Of a stretch of DNA of 50,429 bases, positions 38,118 to 48,423 are shown in pieces (the stretch's first letter is position 1; each line of letters starts with the position of its first letter). Below the pieces are notes generated by a model, which saw only the letters and a program-made list of their open reading frames with translations, searched no databases and had not been told where the DNA came from. The stretch comes from Candidatus Nanopelagicaceae bacterium (GTDB taxonomy: Bacteria > Actinomycetota > Actinomycetes > Nanopelagicales > Nanopelagicaceae), in assembly GCA_947454735.1 (NCBI GenBank), contig CANGLK010000007.1, forward strand, positions 1-50,429, given 5' to 3'. A program made the translations under genes and the position numbers.

Positions 38118-38557
38118 GCAATCTCCAGGTATTGATCACTCGTTTAGATCCAGATCTCCCGCTTCCGCAGTATGCAAAAGGTGGAGATGCCGGAGCAGAT
38201 ATCTACTCACGAATTGATATCACTCTTGCGCCAGGTGAGCGCGCACTTGTTCCTACCGGAATCTCAATCGCACTTCCTGATGGATATGTTGCACTCGTTC
38301 ACCCACGATCCGGTCTTGCAATCAAACATGGCGTCACAATGGTGAATGCGCCAGGTACTGTTGATGCGGCATTTCGCGGTGAACTTCAATGCATCATGAT
38401 CAACCATGATCCAAAAGAGTCAGTCACCTTTAAACGCGGTGATCGCATTGCTCAGTTAGTCTTTCAAAAGGTAGAGCGCGCAGATTTCATTGAAGTTCAA
38501 TCTCTTCCTGGCTCAGGTCGCGGAGATGGTGGATTTGGATCGACAGGACGTTCATGA
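38114..38557 (+). CDS. dut: Deoxyuridine 5'-triphosphate nucleotidohydrolase (dUTPase)
   Basis: Dut hydrolyses dUTP to dUMP, keeping uracil out of DNA. The 147-residue trimeric-type protein has the five motifs, including AGADIYS, PRSGLA, the GTVDAAFRGE segment, RGDRIAQLVF and the C-terminal GSGRGDGGFGSTGR that closes over the active site. It overlaps both neighbours by 4 nt (ATGA). Confidence 0.96.
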   Translation: MSNLQVLITRLDPDLPLPQYAKGGDAGADIYSRIDITLAPGERALVPTGISIALPDGYVALVHPRSGLAIKHGVTMVNAPGTVDAAFRGELQCIMINHDPKESVTFKRGDRIAQLVFQKVERADFIEVQSLPGSGRGDGGFGSTGRS

Positions 38558-39171
38558 GCGCACACGACGATCGCGATAAAGTCCTAGCTGCCTTTGGTGG
38601 AAAGAAGGGGTTGATTGATTCGGGAATCCCTTCACTTCTCTTCCTGATTGTCTTCAACGTGCGCCACGATCTCCATGATGCGCTCTATGCATCAGTTGCT
38701 GTCTCTATAGTCTTAACAATTATTCGCTTAGCTATGCGAGATACGGTTCAACACGCATTTAGCGGCCTTGTTGGCGCACTCATCTGTGCTTGGTTTGCAA
38801 ATCGCACTGGAAATCCAAGTGATGTCTTTGTTCCAAAGATGCTGACCAACCTTGGATATGGCACCCTCTATCTCATCGCCAATATCGCGGGTTGGCCAAT
38901 CCTCGGACTCATGCTTGGGCCAATCCTTGGAGAAAATCTGCTCTGGCGAAATGATCCAGTGCGTAAAGCTGCCTACCTTCGTACGGGCTGGTTATGGGTT
39001 GGTCTCTTCTTTACTCGAATCGCCGTGCAATACCCGATTTATAAGAGTGGCAATGTAAATCTCTTAGGTACGGTCAATCTAGCGATGGGTTATCCGCTCT
39101 TCTTGGCAACAGGGTATGCAACCTGGTTGATTTTAAAGAATGTGCCAGTTACCCGCGAACATCAAGACTAG
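38554..39171 (+). CDS. DUF3159 integral membrane protein
   Basis: A 205-residue membrane protein with about six hydrophobic segments, of the DUF3159 family found in Actinobacteria; function unknown. The N-terminus FGGKKGLIDSGIPSLLFLIVF and the WLWVGLFFTRIAVQYPIY segment are typical. Position between dut and the trkA pair agrees with Mycobacterium (Rv2693c region). Its TAG stop shares the palindrome CTAG with the convergent trkA stop. Confidence 0.88.
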   Translation: MSAHDDRDKVLAAFGGKKGLIDSGIPSLLFLIVFNVRHDLHDALYASVAVSIVLTIIRLAMRDTVQHAFSGLVGALICAWFANRTGNPSDVFVPKMLTNLGYGTLYLIANIAGWPILGLMLGPILGENLLWRNDPVRKAAYLRTGWLWVGLFFTRIAVQYPIYKSGNVNLLGTVNLAMGYPLFLATGYATWLILKNVPVTREHQD

Positions 39172-39830
39172 TTAGCGGCGATAAAGCACTCTTTGAGTTT
39201 GCCCTCAGCGATAGCTGAAGCAACAAAGAGCAGCTCATCTCCTGCAACAAAGACATCCGATGGAGTAGGCGTCACAACGCGACCATCGCGGACAATTGCA
39301 GCCAGGGATGCATCATCGGGAAGCGTTACCTCTTCGACAGTTTTACCGATACAAATTGAAGAATCGGGAAGAGTGAGTTCTACAAGGTTTGCCTGTCCCT
39401 TACGGAATGAGAAGAGTCGTACAACATCTCCAACGCTCACAGCTTCTTCAACAAGCGCTGCGATGATGCGGGGAGTGGATACAGCAACATCTACACCCCA
39501 TGAGTGATCGAAGAGCCATTCATTCTTAGGATGGTTGATACGTGCAACAACGCGCGGAACTCCGTACTCGGTCTTACCGAGAAGTGAAGCAACGAGATTT
39601 ACCTTGTCATCACCTGTTGCAGCAACAAGTACCTGACAGTCATTGAGGCTCGCCTTATCTAGAGAAGCAATTTCACAGGCATCAGCCATCAGCCATTCAG
39701 CATCAGGGACGGATTCGAGTTTGAGGGCCTTTGGATCGCGGTCAATCAACAGAACGCGATGACCATTGTCGAGAAGTTCGCGTGCAATGGCACGACCGAC
39801 ATTTCCAGCACCAGCAATAGCAATACGCAT
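39168..39830 (-). CDS. trkA: TrkA-type potassium uptake regulator (second of pair, CeoC-like)
   Basis: A 220-residue cytosolic RCK protein that gates a Trk/Ktr potassium channel. RCK_N carries the dinucleotide motif GAGNVGRAIA (7-16) with ID at the end of the second strand, and RCK_C follows from about residue 135. The partner TrkA is the gene 3 nt upstream, matching mycobacterial CeoB/CeoC. The membrane channel (TrkH) is not in this window. Confidence 0.9.
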   Translation of the reverse strand: MRIAIAGAGNVGRAIARELLDNGHRVLLIDRDPKALKLESVPDAEWLMADACEIASLDKASLNDCQVLVAATGDDKVNLVASLLGKTEYGVPRVVARINHPKNEWLFDHSWGVDVAVSTPRIIAALVEEAVSVGDVVRLFSFRKGQANLVELTLPDSSICIGKTVEEVTLPDDASLAAIVRDGRVVTPTPSDVFVAGDELLFVASAIAEGKLKECFIAAN

Positions 39831-39833
39831 CTC

Positions 39834-40499
39834 TTATGCCTCCGGTGACTTTCCTAGAATTGATTCAACCTCTGCAAGCTTCTCATCACGAACCATCACG
39901 TGAATCAGATCGCCATCCTGCAAGACTGTGCTCTCATCGGGGATGAGTCCTTCACCGAGTCGAGTAAGGAATGCAACGCGGAGTTCAGCGGCCATCTCAA
40001 TTTCAGAGATTGCGTGCCCAAACCAATCGAGGTGAGGGTGAACCTCGGCGAGCTGAACAGTTCCGCTCGCATCGCGCCACTCTGAGCGAGATCCTTCAGG
40101 GGTAAGTCGACGCATAATCTGATCTGTAGCCCAGATGACAGTTGCGACAGTAGGAATTCCAAGGCGCTGGTAGATCTCAGCGCGACCTGGGTCATAGATT
40201 CGAGCAACTACATTGGTGACGCCATAGCTCTCGCGGGCAACGCGAGCTGCCAAGATATTTGAGTTATCTCCATTGGAGACAGCGGCAAATGCATCTGCGC
40301 CTTCGATACCTGCTTCAAGCAAGGTGTCACGATCGAAGCCGACACCTGTAACGGTGCGACCCTTGAAATCAGGACCAAGGCGGCGGAAAGCCTCCTTAGA
40401 TTGATCGATGACAGCAACTGAATGGCCGCTTGCTTCAAGCTCGATAGCGAGCAGTGAACCCACGCGACCGCAACCCATGATGACTACGTGCATAGGCAT
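39834..40499 (-). CDS. trkA: TrkA-type potassium uptake regulator (first of pair, CeoB-like)
   Basis: A 221-residue RCK protein, paralogue of the preceding one: GCGRVGSLLA (9-18), VIDQ, then RCK_C. The two probably form mixed rings controlling K+ flux with NAD(H)/ATP. ATG 40499 is chosen because GGAG lies 6 nt upstream. Only 25 nt separate it from the divergent methyltransferase gene, and both start signals overlap there. Confidence 0.9.
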   Translation of the reverse strand: MPMHVVIMGCGRVGSLLAIELEASGHSVAVIDQSKEAFRRLGPDFKGRTVTGVGFDRDTLLEAGIEGADAFAAVSNGDNSNILAARVARESYGVTNVVARIYDPGRAEIYQRLGIPTVATVIWATDQIMRRLTPEGSRSEWRDASGTVQLAEVHPHLDWFGHAISEIEMAAELRVAFLTRLGEGLIPDESTVLQDGDLIHVMVRDEKLAEVESILGKSPEA

Positions 40500-40511
40500 A
40501 ACTTACTCCTT

Positions 40512-40524
40512 TACTCTTATCTCC
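40512..40524 (+). promoter_or_regulatory. Leaderless promoter of the RNA methyltransferase gene (-10 TACTCT)
   Basis: TACTCT (40512-40517), then 7 nt and ATG 40525. The same 25 nt carry the ribosome binding site of divergent trkA. Confidence 0.55.
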
Positions 40525-41748
40525 ATGACCGAATCAACGAGAAAAGCGCTCCATATCGGCGAAATTTACCGAGTGGAGATTGAGAAGGTCGCCCACGGGG
40601 GTCATTTCATCGCACGTCATGAAGGGGCGGTGATCTTTGTCCGCCACGGTATTCCGGGCGAGATGGTTGAAGTTGAAATCACGGGTGTGGAGAAATCATT
40701 TGTACGAGCCGATGTTGTTGCGGTAATCGAGGCAAGTCCATCGCGCGTGTCACCGCCATGTCACTTCGCGGGTTCTTGTGGTGGCTGCGACTTCCAGCAC
40801 GTGGCAATCGAACGTCAACGAGAATTGAAATCTGATGTTATTGCAGAGCAGTTTGCTCGCATTGCAAAGATGGAGATCAATGTCGAGGTGGAAGAAGTTT
40901 CATCACCACTGCAGTGGCGCACGCGCTTTGCCGCATCGACAAATGGCCGAGGCGAGATCGGTTTTAAGGGATCTCGAAGCAACGCAGTTATACCTATTTC
41001 ATCCTGTCCAGTTCTCATCCCTGAAATCGATCTTCCATCGCTGCCACGCGAGCGCATCAGCTCTAATCAACGAGTTGAAGTTTCGCTTGCAACGGATGGC
41101 GAACGCGCAATCTCTGTAATGGATCAACGCGAAAGTCGAACAGCTCAGCGAGCAATACCAAAGATTATCGAGGGACCAAAGGTCTTGAAATATCGAGTAG
41201 GCGATCGTGATTATGAAGTGAGCCAATCTTCATTCTGGCAGAGCAATATCAACGCTCCGGAAAAGTTAGTTGAAGTTGTACTTAACTTTGCAGATCTTCG
41301 TGCAGGAGATCATCTACTTGATCTCTATGGGGGAGTTGGCCTCTTCGCCGGTGCTGCACTTCCAATCGTTGGCCCCGGTGGACGTATCGATATCGTTGAA
41401 GGAAGTTCATCGGCAACCGATGATGCCCGTCGCAACTATGCCAACGATGAGAACGTCCACGTTTACACAGGAGATGTCGCTCGCGAGATTCGTAAATTTA
41501 GTCGCGCTGATGTAGTTGTATTAGATCCGCCTCGAACCGGTGCAGGGAAGCCGGTGATCGAATCTCTTGGAGAGATAGGCGCCCGAGCAATCGTCTATGT
41601 TGCATGTGATCCGGCAGCTCTGGCACGCGATACGACTTATCTCAATGAGATCGGATATCACCTCGATGATATTCGCGCCCTTGATCTCTTTCCCATGACT
41701 CACCACATCGAATCTATTGCGCTCTTCACCCAATCTAAGGTATCTTGA
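40525..41748 (+). CDS. TrmA/RlmD-like RNA (uracil-5-)-methyltransferase
   Basis: A 407-residue SAM-dependent enzyme of the TrmA family. A TRAM domain (about 10-65) precedes iron-sulfur ligands C79, C85 and C88 (CHFAGSCGGC); a further cysteine near 160 is probably the fourth. SAM motifs (LLDLYGGVGLFAG), DPPRTGAG and the catalytic YVACDPAALARD are present. Mycobacterial Rv2689c occupies the same place next to the trkA pair. The exact RNA target (23S or tRNA) cannot be told. ATG 40525 is set by the upstream -10 box. Confidence 0.88.
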   Translation: MTESTRKALHIGEIYRVEIEKVAHGGHFIARHEGAVIFVRHGIPGEMVEVEITGVEKSFVRADVVAVIEASPSRVSPPCHFAGSCGGCDFQHVAIERQRELKSDVIAEQFARIAKMEINVEVEEVSSPLQWRTRFAASTNGRGEIGFKGSRSNAVIPISSCPVLIPEIDLPSLPRERISSNQRVEVSLATDGERAISVMDQRESRTAQRAIPKIIEGPKVLKYRVGDRDYEVSQSSFWQSNINAPEKLVEVVLNFADLRAGDHLLDLYGGVGLFAGAALPIVGPGGRIDIVEGSSSATDDARRNYANDENVHVYTGDVAREIRKFSRADVVVLDPPRTGAGKPVIESLGEIGARAIVYVACDPAALARDTTYLNEIGYHLDDIRALDLFPMTHHIESIALFTQSKVS

Positions 41749-41783
41749 CGTCAAGATACTTTTAGGTAGATAGGTGCTGCGCC
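41740..41783 (+). promoter_or_regulatory. acnA promoter with a 20-bp perfect palindrome
   Basis: GTATCTTGAC (41740-41749) is followed directly by its reverse complement GTCAAGATAC (41750-41759). The palindrome begins in the 3' end of the methyltransferase gene and contains a possible -35 (TTGACG, 41745-41750); TAGATA at 41767-41772 would be the -10 at 16-nt spacing. A dimeric repressor bound here would block the promoter. The regulator is not encoded nearby. Confidence 0.6.
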
Positions 41784-44441
41784 ATGAGCAAGAACTCCCT
41801 CGGAACAGAGAAGAACCTCACCGTTGCAGGTAAGGATTATCAGATCTTTGATATCTCGAAGGTGGAGGGCGCTAGCGATCTTCCATTCTCACTGAAGGTC
41901 TTGCTAGAGAATCTATTGCGTACCGAAGATGGTGCAAATATCACTGCAGAGCACATCAAGGCTCTCGCGCAGTGGGATCCATCAGTTGAGCCAGATACTG
42001 AAATTCAATTCACGCCAGCACGCGTTGTCATGCAGGACTTCACCGGCGTTCCATGTGTCGTAGATCTTGCAACGATGCGCGAAGCAATCGTTGAACTCGG
42101 GGGAGATGCATCAAAGGTGAACCCTCTTGCACCTGCAGAGCTTGTCATCGATCACTCAGTTATTGCAGACGTTTTTGGAACTAAGGACTCATTCGAGAAG
42201 AACACAGATATCGAATACGAGCGCAACCGTGAGCGCTATCGCTTCTTACGTTGGGGACAGGGCGCATTTGATGAATTCAAAGTTGTGCCACCAGGAACAG
42301 GAATTGTTCACCAAGTAAATATTGAATATCTCGCCCGCGTCATCATGACTCGTAACGTCAATGGCGTCATGCGCGCCTATCCAGATACCGTTGTAGGAAC
42401 AGATTCACATACAACGATGGTTAACGGTCTTGGAGTTCTCGGCTGGGGCGTAGGTGGAATCGAGGCAGAGGCTGCCCTCCTTGGCCAGCCAGTCTCAATG
42501 TTGATTCCACGTGTCGTTGGCTTCAAGCTCAAGGGTTCATTGCCGGTCGGTACAACTGCAACAGATATGGCCCTCGTCATCACCGAGATGCTTCGCAAGC
42601 ATGGCGTTGTTGGAAAGTTCGTTGAGTTCTATGGTCCAGGTGTATCTGCAGTTCCAATGGCGAACCGCACAACGATTGGAAATATGTCTCCTGAGTACGG
42701 ATCAACATGCGCAATCTTCCCTATCGATGAAGAGACCTTGCGCTACTTGCGCCTTACAGGTCGCAGTGAAGATCAAGTTGAACTCGTTGAGCAGTATGCA
42801 AAGGCTCAAGGAATGTGGTTCGACCCATCAGCGACTCCACGTTACTCAGAACATATCGAGCTCGATCTCTCAACAGTGGTCTCATCCATTGCAGGCCCAA
42901 AGCGTCCGCAAGATCGCATCTCTATCTCTGAGTCAAAGCAGAAGTTTGAAGATATTCTTCCAAGTTACTTCACAGAGAAGACTGGCAAGGACTCTTACCC
43001 AGTAACAGTTGGCGTAAATAAGACAACTGTGAAGAATGGTGATGTCGTCATCGCATCAATCACTTCTTGCACCAATACTTCAAACCCATCAGTGATGATC
43101 GGTGCCGCACTCCTCGCGAAGAAGGCAGTTGAGAAGGGGCTGAAGTCAAAGCCATGGGTGAAGACCACTCTCGCCCCAGGTTCAAAGGTTGTTACCGATT
43201 ACTACGATCGTTCAGGCCTTACTCCATTTATGGAGGAGCTTGGATTTAACCTTGTTGGATATGGCTGTGTTACATGTATTGGTAACTCAGGACCACTTCC
43301 TGTAGAGATCAGTAAGGCCGTCAACGAGAATGATCTTGCAGTAACTGCAGTCCTCTCGGGTAATCGTAACTTTGAAGGTCGTATCAGCCCTGATATCAAG
43401 ATGAACTATCTTGCATCACCTCCACTAGTGGTTGCCTATGCAATCGCCGGAACAATGGATCACGACTTTGCCACAGATTCACTCGGCAACGATAAGGATG
43501 GCAATCCAGTTCTCTTGAAGGATATCTGGCCATCTTCTCAAGAAATTCAGGATGTTATCGATTCATCTATCTCTTCTGAGATGTTTACTAAGGATTATGC
43601 AAGCGTCTTTGATGGCGATCATCGTTGGAAGTCACTAGACACTCCAACTGGTAACACATTTGAATGGGATCCGAAGTCAACATATGTTCGTAAGCCTCCC
43701 TACTTTGAAGGTATGCCTGCCGAGCCAACTCCTGTTAAAGATATCAACGGCGCACGCGTCCTTGCGATCCTCGGTGATTCAGTGACAACAGATCACATCT
43801 CACCTGCGGGAAATATCAAGGCAGATTCACCTGCCGGTAAGTACCTAGAAGCAAATGGTGTGGATCGTAAAGACTTCAACTCATATGGTTCACGACGCGG
43901 AAATCACGAAGTTATGATCCGTGGTACATTTGCAAATATTCGCCTTAAGAATCTCTTGCTCGATGGAGTTGAAGGTGGTTTTACTCGCAACTTCCTCGAT
44001 AATGGAAAGCAATCAACTATTTACGATGCATCAGTTGCTTACCATGCAGCGGGCGTTCCGCTCGTTATCTTGGCGGGTAAGGAGTACGGCTCAGGTTCAT
44101 CACGTGACTGGGCCGCCAAGGGCACTGCACTTCTCGGAGTTCGTGCTGTTATCGCAGAGAGCTTCGAGCGCATCCACCGTTCCAACTTGATCGGAATGGG
44201 AGTTCTCCCATTGCAATTTATCGATGGACAGAACGCGGCATCTCTTGGACTTACCGGCGATGAGAGCTTCACCATCTCAGGAGTCACTGCCCTCAACGAT
44301 GGCGGTATTCCTAAGGAGGTAAAGGTCACAGCAGGGGATAAGAGCTTCACTGCAAAGGTGAGAATCGATACCCCAGGCGAGGCTGATTACTACCGCCACG
44401 GTGGAATCATGCAGTTCGTTCTCCGTTCACTGCGCGGGTAA
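41784..44441 (+). CDS. acnA: Aconitate hydratase (AcnA type)
   Basis: Aconitase interconverts citrate and isocitrate in the TCA cycle. At 885 residues it is the long AcnA/IRP type. Cluster cysteines are about C429 ([10 protein letters not shown]) and C494/C497 ([10 protein letters not shown]). The C-terminal swivel domain holds DHISPAG and [18 protein letters not shown] 41784 begins [16 protein letters not shown]. Control probably acts through the upstream palindrome. Confidence 0.96.
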   Translation: MSKNSLGTEKNLTVAGKDYQIFDISKVEGASDLPFSLKVLLENLLRTEDGANITAEHIKALAQWDPSVEPDTEIQFTPARVVMQDFTGVPCVVDLATMREAIVELGGDASKVNPLAPAELVIDHSVIADVFGTKDSFEKNTDIEYERNRERYRFLRWGQGAFDEFKVVPPGTGIVHQVNIEYLARVIMTRNVNGVMRAYPDTVVGTDSHTTMVNGLGVLGWGVGGIEAEAALLGQPVSMLIPRVVGFKLKGSLPVGTTATDMALVITEMLRKHGVVGKFVEFYGPGVSAVPMANRTTIGNMSPEYGSTCAIFPIDEETLRYLRLTGRSEDQVELVEQYAKAQGMWFDPSATPRYSEHIELDLSTVVSSIAGPKRPQDRISISESKQKFEDILPSYFTEKTGKDSYPVTVGVNKTTVKNGDVVIASITSCTNTSNPSVMIGAALLAKKAVEKGLKSKPWVKTTLAPGSKVVTDYYDRSGLTPFMEELGFNLVGYGCVTCIGNSGPLPVEISKAVNENDLAVTAVLSGNRNFEGRISPDIKMNYLASPPLVVAYAIAGTMDHDFATDSLGNDKDGNPVLLKDIWPSSQEIQDVIDSSISSEMFTKDYASVFDGDHRWKSLDTPTGNTFEWDPKSTYVRKPPYFEGMPAEPTPVKDINGARVLAILGDSVTTDHISPAGNIKADSPAGKYLEANGVDRKDFNSYGSRRGNHEVMIRGTFANIRLKNLLLDGVEGGFTRNFLDNGKQSTIYDASVAYHAAGVPLVILAGKEYGSGSSRDWAAKGTALLGVRAVIAESFERIHRSNLIGMGVLPLQFIDGQNAASLGLTGDESFTISGVTALNDGGIPKEVKVTAGDKSFTAKVRIDTPGEADYYRHGGIMQFVLRSLRG

Positions 44442-44443
44442 CT

Positions 44444-44456
44444 TACACTTCTCTAC
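44444..44456 (+). promoter_or_regulatory. Leaderless promoter of dxs (-10 TACACT)
   Basis: TACACT (44444-44449) then 7 nt and ATG 44457, in the 15-nt gap after acnA. Confidence 0.5.
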
Positions 44457-46373
44457 ATGCTCGAATCTCTCAAAGGTCCCGCCGACCTCAAAGAACTCTC
44501 ACCTGCCCAATTGGCAGAGCTCTCAGCTGAGATTCGCGCCTTTCTCGTAGAGAAGGTCTCCCGCACAGGCGGCCACCTGGGTCCCAACCTCGGCGTTGTT
44601 GAGCTCACTCTCTCTATCCACCGCACCTTTGATTCACCGAAGGATCTCGTTCTCTTCGATACAGGTCACCAGTCTTACGTTCATAAGATTCTCACTGGTC
44701 GTGCAGATCAATTCGATGGTCTTCGTCAACGCGGTGGAATCGCAGGATACCCAAACCGCCGCGAGTCAGAGCACGATGTTATTGAGAATTCACACGCTTC
44801 AACTGCCCTCTCATGGGGAGATGGAATCTCTCGTGGTTTTTCACTGACAGGTCAGAAAGATCGCCACGTCGTAGTTGTCGTAGGAGATGGCGCGCTCACC
44901 GGCGGAATGTCCTGGGAGGCGCTCAACAATATTTCTGCAGCAGGTGAGCGCAACCTTGTCATCGTTGTCAACGATAACGAGCGTTCATACTCACCAACTA
45001 TTGGCGGACTTGCATCTCACCTTGCAACACTTCGTATGACTCAAGGGTATGAACGTTTCCTTGATTGGGGCAAAGAAGTTCTCCAGAAGACTCCTGTTGT
45101 AGGGGCACCAATATTTGAAACGTTGCATGGAATGAAGAAGGGCATCAAAGATATTGTCGCCCCTCAAGGAATGTTTGAAGACCTCGGTCTTAAGTACATC
45201 GGCCCAATCGATGGACATGACATCGCTGCTATGGATCGAGCTCTTGAACAAGCGAAAGAATTTGGTGAGCCAGTCCTCGTTCACGTCATCACCGAAAAGG
45301 GTCGCGGTTACAGCCCTGCAGTTGCAGATGAGGCAGAGAAGTTCCATGCTGTCGGTATCGTCGATCCAGAGACGGGAATGCCCGTAGCTGCAAGTAAGAC
45401 TTCATGGACCGATATCTTTGCGAGCGAACTCGTCGAGATTGGCGCAAAACGTCAGGATATTGTTGCAATTACTGCAGCGATGCTCGGGCCAACTGGTTTA
45501 GATAAATTCCAGAAGGCATATCCAGATCGTACGATTGATGTTGGCATTGCAGAACAGCATGCTGTCACGAGCGCTGCGGGTCTTGCCTACACAGGTATTC
45601 ATCCAGTTGTCGCCGTTTACTCAACCTTCCTCAATCGTGCATTCGATCAGCTCTTGCTCGATGTTGCCCTCCATGGCGCAGGTGTGACCTTTGTTCTAGA
45701 TCGCGCAGGCGTGACGGGCGATGATGGTCCTTCGCACCACGGTATTTGGGATCTGGCACTCACAGGCATTGTTCCAACATTGGCTGTTGCAGCGCCGCGC
45801 GATGGTGCTCGCCTACGTCAAGCCCTCGGTGAAGCGCTCAATATCAATGATCGTCCAACTCTTCTCCGCTTTCCAAAGGGCGCAGTTCATGAAGATATCC
45901 CTGCATTTGAAAGTCGCGACGGAGTAGACGTGCTTTATCGCGGGGAGAGCGCAGATGTACTTCTCGTCAGCGTCGGCGCAATGGCTCCTATGGCTGTTGA
46001 GGCAGCATCTCAGGCATACCGAGAAGATATCGGCGTCACAGTTGTTGATCCTCGCTGGGTTAAGCCACTTCCTGCATCACTAGTCACAATGGCGCGACGT
46101 TACAAGAGCGTTGTTGTCCTTGAAGATGGGATCCGCCATGGCGGAATCGCCTCATCCCTTTCAGAGATGTTCCGCGATGCACGCCTAGAGGTACCAGTGC
46201 ACAGCATCGGTGTTCCACTTGAATTTATCGAACACTCCAAGCGCAACGAGATCCTTGAAGATCTCGGAATCACAGCTCAGAAGATTGCTCGTGAAATCGT
46301 TGAGTGGAGCTCTACTTCAGAACCGATGCAATTCCCGGAGCATGAAAGCGCTGACCACAAACAGCGTCGCTAA
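44457..46373 (+). CDS. dxs: 1-deoxy-D-xylulose-5-phosphate synthase
   Basis: Dxs condenses pyruvate and glyceraldehyde-3-phosphate in the first step of the MEP isoprenoid pathway, with TPP. The 638-residue protein has [33 protein letters not shown], the TPP motif GDGALTGGM (about 144-152), and [10 protein letters not shown] in the pyrimidine domain. The last about 20 codons form an unconserved tail and overlap the convergent fadB by 62 nt. Confidence 0.96.
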   Translation: MLESLKGPADLKELSPAQLAELSAEIRAFLVEKVSRTGGHLGPNLGVVELTLSIHRTFDSPKDLVLFDTGHQSYVHKILTGRADQFDGLRQRGGIAGYPNRRESEHDVIENSHASTALSWGDGISRGFSLTGQKDRHVVVVVGDGALTGGMSWEALNNISAAGERNLVIVVNDNERSYSPTIGGLASHLATLRMTQGYERFLDWGKEVLQKTPVVGAPIFETLHGMKKGIKDIVAPQGMFEDLGLKYIGPIDGHDIAAMDRALEQAKEFGEPVLVHVITEKGRGYSPAVADEAEKFHAVGIVDPETGMPVAASKTSWTDIFASELVEIGAKRQDIVAITAAMLGPTGLDKFQKAYPDRTIDVGIAEQHAVTSAAGLAYTGIHPVVAVYSTFLNRAFDQLLLDVALHGAGVTFVLDRAGVTGDDGPSHHGIWDLALTGIVPTLAVAAPRDGARLRQALGEALNINDRPTLLRFPKGAVHEDIPAFESRDGVDVLYRGESADVLLVSVGAMAPMAVEAASQAYREDIGVTVVDPRWVKPLPASLVTMARRYKSVVVLEDGIRHGGIASSLSEMFRDARLEVPVHSIGVPLEFIEHSKRNEILEDLGITAQKIAREIVEWSSTSEPMQFPEHESADHKQRR

Positions 46374-48423
46374 TACCTTCACGATCTAAGAACGGCAAGA
46401 TTCCACCGAGGTGCATCGGCCAACCAGCACCGAGCAACATGCAGAGATCAATCTCTGCTGGCGTTGCAACAACACCTTCATCGAGCATCATTCGAGCCTC
46501 TTCCGCTAGCGCCTTGAGTGCGCGATCGCGAACCTGCTCTGCAGTTGATGGAGTGCTGCCCTTGTGAATGAGTGCAACAGCTGCGGGATTTGCTCCGTAG
46601 CTACCATCTTCATTCTTAATGTAGAAAGTCTTAACGCCCTCCTTGACCATCGCCTGCATCGTTGGTGAGATGCGATAGCGAGGACCGAGGTTCTTATGGA
46701 GAGTCTCAGCAACATGGAGCGCAACGCCTGGTCCAACGAGGCCAAGAAGTTCAAATGGACTCATTGGGAAGCCGATTGAGCGCATCGCATTATCAGCAGT
46801 TGCTGGATCGGTTCCTTCATCGACGGCATCGGTGATCTCGCCCATGAAGCGGGTGAGCAGACGGTTAACGACAAATCCCGGTGCATCCTTACAGATGATC
46901 ATCGTCTTCTTAAGATTCTTTCCTACCTCAACCGCTGTTGCAGTTGTTGCATCATCTGTGTGAGATGTGCGAGCTACTTCGAGAAGTGGCATCACAGCAA
47001 CTGGATTGAAGAAGTGGAAGCCAACAACGCGCTCTGGATTCTTCATACCTTCTGACATCTGCTCAACTGAGAGCGAAGAGGTATTTGTTGCAAGTACACA
47101 CTCGGGGGAGACGATTCCTTCTAGAGTCTTGAACAGCTCTTGCTTCAGTGAGAGCTCTTCAAAGATTGCCTCAATAATGAAGTCGCAACCGGCGTAAACA
47201 GACTTATCTGCAGAGCCAGAGATAAGTGCAGAGAGGCGCTGTGCGCTCTCGGCGCTCATACGCTTCTTCTCAACGAGCTTTGCAAGCTCTGCGCGTACCC
47301 AAGCGACGCCTTTATCTGCGCGCTCCTGATCGATATCAGTCATCACTACCGGACATTTGAGATTGCGCACCAGCAGGAGCGCGAGCTGAGATGCCATAAG
47401 TCCAGCACCCACTACGCCAACCTTGGTGACCTTGCGAGCAAGGTTTGCCTTGGGCGCGCCTTCAACCTTCTTGCGCTTCTTCTGAATCATATTAAATGCA
47501 TAGAGTGATGAGCGAAGCGGATCAGACATCACGAGATCTGCAAGTACCTGATCTTCAGCATCGAAACCTTCACCATTGCTACAGCTCTTCGCAGCTGCGA
47601 TGAGTTCGAGCGCTTTGCGAGGAGATGCAATATCTGCACCACCAAACTTCTTCAGCGCTGCAGCCTTACCTGTAGCAAGTGCTGTATCCCATGCAAGATC
47701 GTTGCTGTAATCCTTACGCTCAATCTTTGTTGTACCTGAGAGAATTGATGCAGCAAATGCCACAGACTTTTCTAGGAAGTCAGCTGGCTCATAGACGGCA
47801 TCAACAACGCCAAGTGCAAGTGCATCCTTCGCATTCATCATTGTGTTGTTATTGAGTGAGTTAAGGATGATGACCTGAACAGCCTTCTCTGGACCAATCA
47901 ACTTCGGTAGGAGAGTTGCTCCACCCCAACCTGGAACTAAACCAAGGAAGACTTCAGGCAGAGCTGTAAATGCAGTTGATGCAAGAGTGCGGTACTTCGA
48001 GTGGAGACCAATCTCAAGTCCGCCACCGAGTGCAAGGCCATTGATAAATGAGAATGTTGGAATATCAATCTCACCGAGACGACGGAATACATCGTGTCCC
48101 AACTTGCCAATCGCAAGAGCCTGACTGCGATCTGTTAAGAATGACATAGCAGAGAGATCTGCTCCCGCTGCAAAGATAAATGGCTTACCTGTTACTGCAA
48201 TTGCAGCAGGCTTATGTGAGATCGCTTCTGTGATTGCAGCATCTAGGGAAGCGACAGATTGTGGGCCAAGCGTATTTGGACGTGTGTGATCGAGACCGTT
48301 ATCGAGGGTGATGAGAGCAAGTAAGCCCTTAAAACCAAATGGAGTCAGATCTACATCGCGGACCTTTGCTACGGTGATTACTTCTTCAGGAGCGCCTTCA
48401 GGCAGTACGAGTGGTGTAGCCAT
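46312..48423 (-). CDS. fadB: Enoyl-CoA hydratase / 3-hydroxyacyl-CoA dehydrogenase, fused
   Basis: The alpha subunit of the fatty-acid oxidation complex, 703 residues. The N-terminal hydratase domain (about 1-290) has [16 protein letters not shown] and [15 protein letters not shown] with the two catalytic glutamates; the C-terminal NAD domain starts at [12 protein letters not shown] (about 336) and has the catalytic HFFNP. GGAGG precedes its ATG, which follows the fadA stop with no gap (TAAATG). The C-terminus overlaps dxs. Confidence 0.93.
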   Translation of the reverse strand: MATPLVLPEGAPEEVITVAKVRDVDLTPFGFKGLLALITLDNGLDHTRPNTLGPQSVASLDAAITEAISHKPAAIAVTGKPFIFAAGADLSAMSFLTDRSQALAIGKLGHDVFRRLGEIDIPTFSFINGLALGGGLEIGLHSKYRTLASTAFTALPEVFLGLVPGWGGATLLPKLIGPEKAVQVIILNSLNNNTMMNAKDALALGVVDAVYEPADFLEKSVAFAASILSGTTKIERKDYSNDLAWDTALATGKAAALKKFGGADIASPRKALELIAAAKSCSNGEGFDAEDQVLADLVMSDPLRSSLYAFNMIQKKRKKVEGAPKANLARKVTKVGVVGAGLMASQLALLLVRNLKCPVVMTDIDQERADKGVAWVRAELAKLVEKKRMSAESAQRLSALISGSADKSVYAGCDFIIEAIFEELSLKQELFKTLEGIVSPECVLATNTSSLSVEQMSEGMKNPERVVGFHFFNPVAVMPLLEVARTSHTDDATTATAVEVGKNLKKTMIICKDAPGFVVNRLLTRFMGEITDAVDEGTDPATADNAMRSIGFPMSPFELLGLVGPGVALHVAETLHKNLGPRYRISPTMQAMVKEGVKTFYIKNEDGSYGANPAAVALIHKGSTPSTAEQVRDRALKALAEEARMMLDEGVVATPAEIDLCMLLGAGWPMHLGGILPFLDREGISDAVCGQRFHAPGIASVLK

